A stretch of 64,000 nucleotides of DNA from Labrys wisconsinensis (GTDB lineage Bacteria > Pseudomonadota > Alphaproteobacteria > Rhizobiales > Labraceae): contig NZ_JAUSVX010000013.1 in the NCBI RefSeq assembly GCF_030814995.1, positions 174,100-238,099 on the forward strand. Direction: 5' to 3'. Below are positions 59,092-64,000 of the stretch, piece after piece (position 1 is the first letter of the stretch; each line of letters starts with the position of its first letter). Made by a program: the position numbers and the translations under genes. The notes beneath the pieces were generated by a model. That model saw only the letters and a list, made by a program, of their open reading frames with translations. It searched no databases and was not told the DNA's origin.

Positions 59092-60288
59092 TCAGGCGAC
59101 GAGATCCGCCATCGGACGCACGGCGGCGCTCTGCGGGAAGACCCGGTCGGCGAGGAGCTGCTCGCCGATGCCGAGATGGTCGTGCAGCGTGCCCTTCAGC
59201 ACTGCCCTGAGATCGGTGGTCGGCATCAGGTCGCGCCCCTGGTAGAGCCTGGTCTCGGCCAGGCCGGGCCAGTCCGCGATCACCCTGCCGCCGCGCACGG
59301 CGCCGCCGACGACGAAGGCGAGCGTCGCCGTGCCGTGGTCGGTGCCCAAGTTGCCGTTCATATGGGCGGTGCGGCCGAACTCCGTGATCACGGTGACGAC
59401 CGTATCCTTCCAGGCCTCGCCCAGCCCGTCGCGCAGGGTCTTGAGGCCACTGTCGAGCTCGCCCAGGCGGGCGCCGAGTTGCCCGGTCACGGGCCCCTGG
59501 TTGACATGGGTGTCGAAGCCGTTGAGGTCGATCGAGCCGACTCGCGGGCCGTTGGGCGCGGCGAACAGGCGCCCCACCGCCTCCATGCCGACCAGGAAAT
59601 CGTTGCGCGCCGGTCCGCGCGGCATGATGCCGCCGGAGATGCCGTCGATATAGGCGCTCTGGCGCAGGGCGTCCGCCAGCCGCTGGTCGGTGCGCTCGTA
59701 GAGATCGAGCAGGCGCATGCGGATGTCTTCGGAGGCGGACGCGCCCACGGTCGGCATCCAGGTGGCGACCGGCGCCTCCCCCATCATGATCAGCGGGACC
59801 GTGGCGCCGATGCCGAGGCCCTCGGCGTGGACGCGCCCGCCGGCGGGCAGGGTGGCGATGGCGCGGTTGAGCCAGCCGTTGCGCACCCGCCCCACGCCCG
59901 GCATGCCGCTCTCCAGCACATCCTGGCCGTCGAAATGCGAACGATCGCGGTAGGGGCTGGCCACGGCGTGCACCACCAGCGCCTGGCCGCCCTTGTAGAG
60001 CTCGTGGAAGGTGGACAGATGCGGATTGAGGACGTAGCCGCTGCCGAGCGGCAGGCCGGCGAGATTGCCGTCCTCGCCGATCAGCGAGCCGGCGCGGATG
60101 CGCTGATAGTCGGGATCGAAGGTCGGCGCCACCGCGGCGAGGCTGTCGAGCGCGCCGCGCATGATGATGGTGAGATAACGCGGATCGCGCCCCGCGGCGG
60201 CGAGGCCGGGGCGCGGCATCAGGGACCAGGCTGCGACCGCGCCGAGGCCGAGCAGGACGCCGCGGCGGGTGGGATGATGGCCGAGCAT
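59092..60288 (-). CDS. DUF1501-family protein, Tat-exported
   Basis: A 398-residue protein with a Tat signal (TRRGVLLGLGAVAAWSLM). DUF1501 proteins have an alkaline-phosphatase/sulfatase-like fold; here TDHGTATLAFVVGG and FDTHVNQ are its metal-site-type motifs. It lies directly downstream of the DUF1800 gene; such pairs are common and are thought to act together outside the cytoplasm. Substrate unknown. Confidence 0.9.
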   Translation of the reverse strand: MLGHHPTRRGVLLGLGAVAAWSLMPRPGLAAAGRDPRYLTIIMRGALDSLAAVAPTFDPDYQRIRAGSLIGEDGNLAGLPLGSGYVLNPHLSTFHELYKGGQALVVHAVASPYRDRSHFDGQDVLESGMPGVGRVRNGWLNRAIATLPAGGRVHAEGLGIGATVPLIMMGEAPVATWMPTVGASASEDIRMRLLDLYERTDQRLADALRQSAYIDGISGGIMPRGPARNDFLVGMEAVGRLFAAPNGPRVGSIDLNGFDTHVNQGPVTGQLGARLGELDSGLKTLRDGLGEAWKDTVVTVITEFGRTAHMNGNLGTDHGTATLAFVVGGAVRGGRVIADWPGLAETRLYQGRDLMPTTDLRAVLKGTLHDHLGIGEQLLADRVFPQSAAVRPMADLVA

Positions 60289-60295
60289 GGACTTC

Positions 60296-61744
60296 TTACC
60301 TCTTCATCAGTTCGGGCGACATGAGAAGCAGGGCGAGTGCCTGGCTGCGGCTTTCGGCGCGGCGCAGCGTGGTGAGTGTCTGGGCGGACAGGGCAGGACC
60401 GTAGAGCTCGTTGGCGAGGTCGGCAATGTCGCCGGCGTTCTTGTCGGAGGCTCCGGCATAGGACACGGCGAGGTCGAGGCGGGTGGAGATGCCCTCGGGC
60501 GAGGCCCAGGTGCTGTCGCCGTCGTCGAAGCCGGCCGGGGCGCGCGGCTCCCAGATCGGCTGCCCGAGCTTGCGGCAATGCAGGACCATCTTGCCGACCG
60601 GCAGCGCCTCGCCCAAGGCCCGCGACATCGCCACGATCATGTCATAGGGCGGCAGAATCTTGGCCGGCGGCGCCGTCCAGGCGTCGGGGTGGCGGACAAG
60701 CGCCCGCGCCGTCTCGGCGAGATCGCCCTCGGTCTTCATGAAGGCCGCGGCGACCACGGGTGCGATGGTCGGCGGCGCTGAATCGCCGACGAAGTGCCGC
60801 ACGAGCTTTGCGGCGATATGCCGCGCCGTCGCGGGATGGCGCGCCAGATCGTCGAGCACCGCCTCGCCCTGCTCCACCCCGCCTTCCCGATAGCTGCGCC
60901 CGAGCACCGTGAAGGCCCCCGGCTCGTGCCGATCGGCATCGAAGCGGAAGGCCCCGGCTCCGTTGCCGACAGAGCTCTTCGACCGCCAGCCCGTGAGGAT
61001 CTTCGCCAGCGAGGTCACGTCCGCCTGCGTGTAGCCGCCATTGACCCCGAGGGTGTGCAGCTCCATCAGCTCACGCGCGAAATTCTCGTTGAGACCGCGT
61101 TTGCGGGCGATACCGTAAGGAGAGTTCGGGCCGATGGACAGGTCGTTGTCGAGATAGCCGAGCATCGTGGGATGGTTCGCCACGGCGCCGACCATGTCTC
61201 GGAACCGGCCGAGCACGTGAGGTCGGATCGCCTCACGCTCGTAGCCGCCCACCCCCGTGCGCACCTCGGCGCTGCGCCGCGCGGAGACGGCGAAATGATT
61301 CGACCAGAACAGCACGAGCCGTTCGACAAAGGGACGGACGCTGCCGATGGCCACGGTGTAGCGATAGTCAATCTCGCCCATGAGAGCACCCAGCGCGATC
61401 TTCTGGGGCGCAGCGATCACTTCCGCATCGGCAGCCGAGGGCGCCGGACCCGCCATGTCCGCCGCCGGCGCCTTCGACCGACCGGCAGGCCCGGCGAGCT
61501 TGCGGGCGGCACGGGACGCCACGCGCGCGGCCGCAAGGGCGTCGAGATTGTCCACGACCGATCGAAGTTCTGCCGGCGGAAAGAGTGCCGCCGCAGTGCC
61601 GTCGCACTGGCCAAGCACGTAATCGCGCGGATGACGGGCGCCGGTGCGCCACTCACCGGGACGGGCGCCGAGCCCGAAGCGGCCGGATACGAAGAGTGCG
61701 GCAAGGTCGTTCGCCGCCGACCCGCTCGTCATCGACGCTGCCAT
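60296..61744 (-). CDS. DUF1800-family protein
   Basis: A 482-residue protein with the DUF1800 marks FVERLVLFWSNHFAVS, LDNDLSIGPNSPYG, NENFARELMELHTLGVNGGYTQ, and ILTGWRS. The start is ATG 61744 or, four codons later, 61732. No clear signal peptide, whereas its DUF1501 partner has one. Seven bases separate the two genes, so they are co-transcribed. Confidence 0.9.
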   Translation of the reverse strand: MAASMTSGSAANDLAALFVSGRFGLGARPGEWRTGARHPRDYVLGQCDGTAAALFPPAELRSVVDNLDALAAARVASRAARKLAGPAGRSKAPAADMAGPAPSAADAEVIAAPQKIALGALMGEIDYRYTVAIGSVRPFVERLVLFWSNHFAVSARRSAEVRTGVGGYEREAIRPHVLGRFRDMVGAVANHPTMLGYLDNDLSIGPNSPYGIARKRGLNENFARELMELHTLGVNGGYTQADVTSLAKILTGWRSKSSVGNGAGAFRFDADRHEPGAFTVLGRSYREGGVEQGEAVLDDLARHPATARHIAAKLVRHFVGDSAPPTIAPVVAAAFMKTEGDLAETARALVRHPDAWTAPPAKILPPYDMIVAMSRALGEALPVGKMVLHCRKLGQPIWEPRAPAGFDDGDSTWASPEGISTRLDLAVSYAGASDKNAGDIADLANELYGPALSAQTLTTLRRAESRSQALALLLMSPELMKR

Positions 61745-62524
61745 GAGACCCCCTCACATCGCCGCCGCATTCGGCCCCGGGGCCGACCATTTTAGGGTGC
61801 ACTGCAGTATCATATTAAGGGTGTGGCAAAATCGTGGATGAGAAGCTGAACTGACGAATGAAAGGGTACATGCGCCAAAAGCGTCATTTCCAGTCGGCCC
61901 GGCCATCGCCGGGCACGCAGAGGAAGCCGCTGTCGACCCGCAGGACTCCGACATGACACAGCGAAGCCCGTGCAGCTATCTAGCCGCGACTTCGCACTTG
62001 CGGCACAAGCTGTCGCTGATATCGTGACCGCCATCCCTCAACGTTGGTCGGAGCGGAGATGCATCCAGCAGGAAGAACGACGACGAGCACGTCGCCTTTG
62101 TCTTCGGGCTCGTGGTGTGCCAGGCGATCCCACCCACCTCGCCGGCCCTGCGGATCATTGAACGGTCCGGTGGCATCCCGATCGCCGGTGCTCGCTCTCT
62201 GCGTCGGAGAAAAGGCCACCGGGTGACGGGATCATACGCGTCGGCACGGAGGGGGCCATGCGGCGTGTCGATGCCGCGACGAGTTCGCCGCGGTGCCCTT
62301 CGCGGTCCAGAGCGACCATCTCGATCTCAAGGAGCATCAAATCGAATCATAGGACGTCGCCGACGACGCGGGCAGCGCCCGCCGGCGGCTGGGGCCACTG
62401 TCTGCGGTGAGTCGAGGCAACCGGTGCAGGCCAGCGATTGGCATGTGATGTGCAGCTCCAATATAGTCGCCGCCGCATTGTCGTCGCCTGTCACCGATAT
62501 TTCGATTTAAATCTGTTTGGAGCC
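61745..62524. other. Long intergenic region without convincing genes
   Basis: 780 bases upstream of DUF1800 (leftward) and GT61 (rightward). 61790-61885 is AT-rich and likely contains divergent promoters. A hairpin GCCCGGC-CATC-GCCGGGC lies at 61897-61914. An open frame from 62112 to 62510 has some protein-like sequence near its start (ALRIIERSGGIPIAGA) but becomes Arg-rich and is not recognised; it could be a gene remnant. Base composition is patchy. Confidence 0.5.
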
Positions 62525-63799
62525 ATGGATATCTCCCCGAAGGACGAGCCGAGTGCTCACAAGCTGCGTATCCAGCAGCTGACCAATGACGGCCTGGACG
62601 GATTCTACCGTTCCGCCGAGCACCTGAAGACCACGATCGAGCCCGGCGAGTTCGTCCCCCCGCCTAAGCCGATGCTGGGTTCGATCGGCTGCAAGAAGGA
62701 ATTCACCCGCAAGCACGACCGGGTGACCGGCCACCTGAACGGCTCCGGCTTCTACTCGGTCGACGATTGCTACATCGGCAAATGCGGAACGCTGCTGGAC
62801 CGCGAGCGCAAGGTCCTGTGGGCCGACGACCTCGTCTCGGCCTATTGGATGTGGTTCCTCGGCAAGATGATCACGCGCGAGGTGGTGATCGGCAACCCGG
62901 TGAAGCCCAGCGCCATCGGCAGCTTCATCGGCGGCTCGAACGCGGCGCTCCGCGAGATCGACGACGACATGCCGATCGTCTGCCTGGCCAAGCCCGGCGT
63001 ACGGGTCTACGGCCATTGGATCCTGGACACGCTGCCGCTGGTCTGGAACTTCTTCGAGGCGGTGAAGGCCGGCCATATCGGCAAGCCCTACAAGTTCCTC
63101 GTCAGCTCGACGACGCCGCGTTGGGCGCTCAGCTTCCTCAACCTCCTGTTCGGCATCGGGCCGGACGACATCATCACCTATGACGACGACAAGGAGATCC
63201 TGCACCTGCGCCACGCCATCGTTCCCGGCCTGCTGCGCGTCAGCCCGCTCATCTCGCGCCGGATGAACGATTTCGTCGCCTACACGCTGGACGTTGCCCG
63301 CCACAAGGCGCCGGAGGCGTTCGCGCGCACGGATCTGCCCGAGCGCATCTTCATCTCCCGGGCCGATTTCGCTGCCGACGGCAACCGCCTACTGCTCAAC
63401 CACGAAGCCGTGACGAGGGCGGTGGTCGAGACCGGCCTGGTGCCGATGATGCCCGAACGGCTGTCATGGCCGGAACAGCTCGCCCTGTTCAGCAAGGCTA
63501 GGATCGTCTCCGGTGAATATGGCAGCGGCCTTCACAACGCGATGTTCGGAGGCCCCGACTGCATCTCCATCGTCTTCGCCAGCCTCAAGATGAACTGGAC
63601 GCAGAGCGCGATCGTCGGCATCCGCGGCCAGGATTCGATCTATGTCCAGCCCAGCCGCCAGGAGCGGACCGGCACGGCCAACGGCATCATCTACGAGATA
63701 TCGCCAGCCTCCATTGCCCAGGCGGTGGCCATCGCCGGAGCCGAGGAGGCCCGGCGGGCAGCGAGCGGCGCCCACCGCCTCGAGGCGGCCTTATCTTGA
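62525..63799 (+). CDS. Glycosyltransferase family 61 protein
   Basis: A 424-residue protein starting at ATG 62525 (an upstream TTG or ATG frame would begin in intergenic sequence). GT61 marks are VYGHWILDTLPLVWNF near residue 160, RIFISRADF near 275, and GEYGSGLHNAMFG near 330. Members transfer sugars in capsule or exopolysaccharide synthesis. It precedes rfbC, consistent with a surface-polysaccharide locus. Confidence 0.88.
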   Translation: MDISPKDEPSAHKLRIQQLTNDGLDGFYRSAEHLKTTIEPGEFVPPPKPMLGSIGCKKEFTRKHDRVTGHLNGSGFYSVDDCYIGKCGTLLDRERKVLWADDLVSAYWMWFLGKMITREVVIGNPVKPSAIGSFIGGSNAALREIDDDMPIVCLAKPGVRVYGHWILDTLPLVWNFFEAVKAGHIGKPYKFLVSSTTPRWALSFLNLLFGIGPDDIITYDDDKEILHLRHAIVPGLLRVSPLISRRMNDFVAYTLDVARHKAPEAFARTDLPERIFISRADFAADGNRLLLNHEAVTRAVVETGLVPMMPERLSWPEQLALFSKARIVSGEYGSGLHNAMFGGPDCISIVFASLKMNWTQSAIVGIRGQDSIYVQPSRQERTGTANGIIYEISPASIAQAVAIAGAEEARRAASGAHRLEAALS

Positions 63800-63894
63800 C
63801 AGCATCACCCCTCCCCAAACCGGGCGCGCCCGGCCTGCTCCCCTCAGGGTCCGTCGCTCGGCGCGGGCCGCATCCACAAGATTGGACCCTCTCG

Positions 63895-64000
63895 ATGACG
63901 ACACTGGTGAAGCTGATCAGGACGAAGCGTTTCGGGGACGACCGGGGTTGGTTCTCGGAGACCTACAGCGAGGCCAAGCTGACCGGGCTCGGGATCACGG
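63895..64000 (+). CDS. rfbC: dTDP-4-dehydrorhamnose 3,5-epimerase, N-terminal part
   Basis: Only the first 35 codons are in the window: MTTLVKLIRTKRFGDDRG followed by WFSETYSEAKLTGLG. This is the typical RmlC/RfbC opening, with the conserved DxRGWFxE segment. The enzyme makes dTDP-4-keto-L-rhamnose for surface polysaccharides. The gene continues beyond 64000. Confidence 0.85.
   Translation, partial: MTTLVKLIRTKRFGDDRGWFSETYSEAKLTGLGIT

Noticed and set aside
62112..62510. 132-codon open frame before the GT61 gene
   Set aside because: Only its first third looks protein-like; the rest is Arg-rich and unrelated to any family known to me. Not called as a gene.

Overview
The window is GC-rich DNA from an alphaproteobacterium, most likely of the Hyphomicrobiales (Rhizobiales) type. 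The evidence is gene content: Liv-type transporters, MmsA, DUF1501/DUF1800 and GT61 genes, many ATGA/GTGA start-stop overlaps, and a LexA-type box of the alphaproteobacterial form GAAC-N7-GAAC. I cannot name the genus. It holds two very different parts: the right-hand ~40 kb of a prophage (1-40200) and ordinary chromosome (40201-64000). The junction is a 3' half of a tRNA-Gly(CCC) gene at 40154-40200, which I read as attR. The integrase, repressor and attL must lie left of position 1.

Prophage, left to right. 1-1939: end of one DNA methyltransferase, a complete D12-class adenine methyltransferase and three small genes in an overlapping chain. 1936-4653: a primase-polymerase/SF3-type helicase, followed by a 310-base cluster of TGCGARGGTT repeats that may be a replication origin or operator. 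4980-6596: an unknown protein, a candidate late promoter with a hairpin, and a lambda gpZ-like protein. 6778-14436: lambda-type packaging and head genes (Nu1-like small terminase, GpA large terminase, gpW, portal, S49 protease, scaffold, decoration protein, gpE capsid, connector). 14436-26239: Mu-type contractile tail genes (terminator candidate, DUF2635, sheath, tube, frameshifted chaperone, tape measure, gpN-, gpP-, gp45-, gp46-, gp47- and gp48-like proteins, collar-domain protein). The phage is therefore a lambda-head/Mu-tail myovirus. 26244-31335: a large beta-rich tail fibre and, next to it, a FAD-oxidoreductase-like protein fused to a fibre-type C-terminal domain, which is the most unusual gene here. 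31339-36662: an accessory zone with a reverse-strand hicAB pair, two small virion-like proteins, an SGNH esterase, a GSCFA protein and a methyltransferase. 36751-38028: lysis genes (GH24 endolysin with a C-terminal membrane anchor, overlapping i- and o-spanin, holin-like protein). 38268-40017: a LexA-type box followed by three related small genes, a zinc-ribbon protein and a SRAP/HMCES protein, probably a damage-inducible cassette.

Chromosome. 40243-41721: MBL-fold hydrolase and a small secreted protein. 41788-45177: methylmalonate-semialdehyde dehydrogenase, a divergent LysR regulator and an NAD-dependent epimerase. 45291-53171: a branched-chain-amino-acid-type ABC transporter (livMHFG on the reverse strand, substrate-binding protein on the forward strand), a TIGR04076 protein and two aldo/keto reductases, one fused to a Rid domain; together these look like uptake and catabolism of one unidentified small metabolite. 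53282-53882: a second, unrelated hicAB pair. 53943-57096: ferredoxin reductase, AraC regulator and a type II haloacid dehalogenase-like HAD protein. 57516-64000: a GT4 glycosyltransferase, a Tat-exported DUF1501/DUF1800 pair, a GT61 glycosyltransferase and the start of rfbC, the edge of a surface-polysaccharide region.
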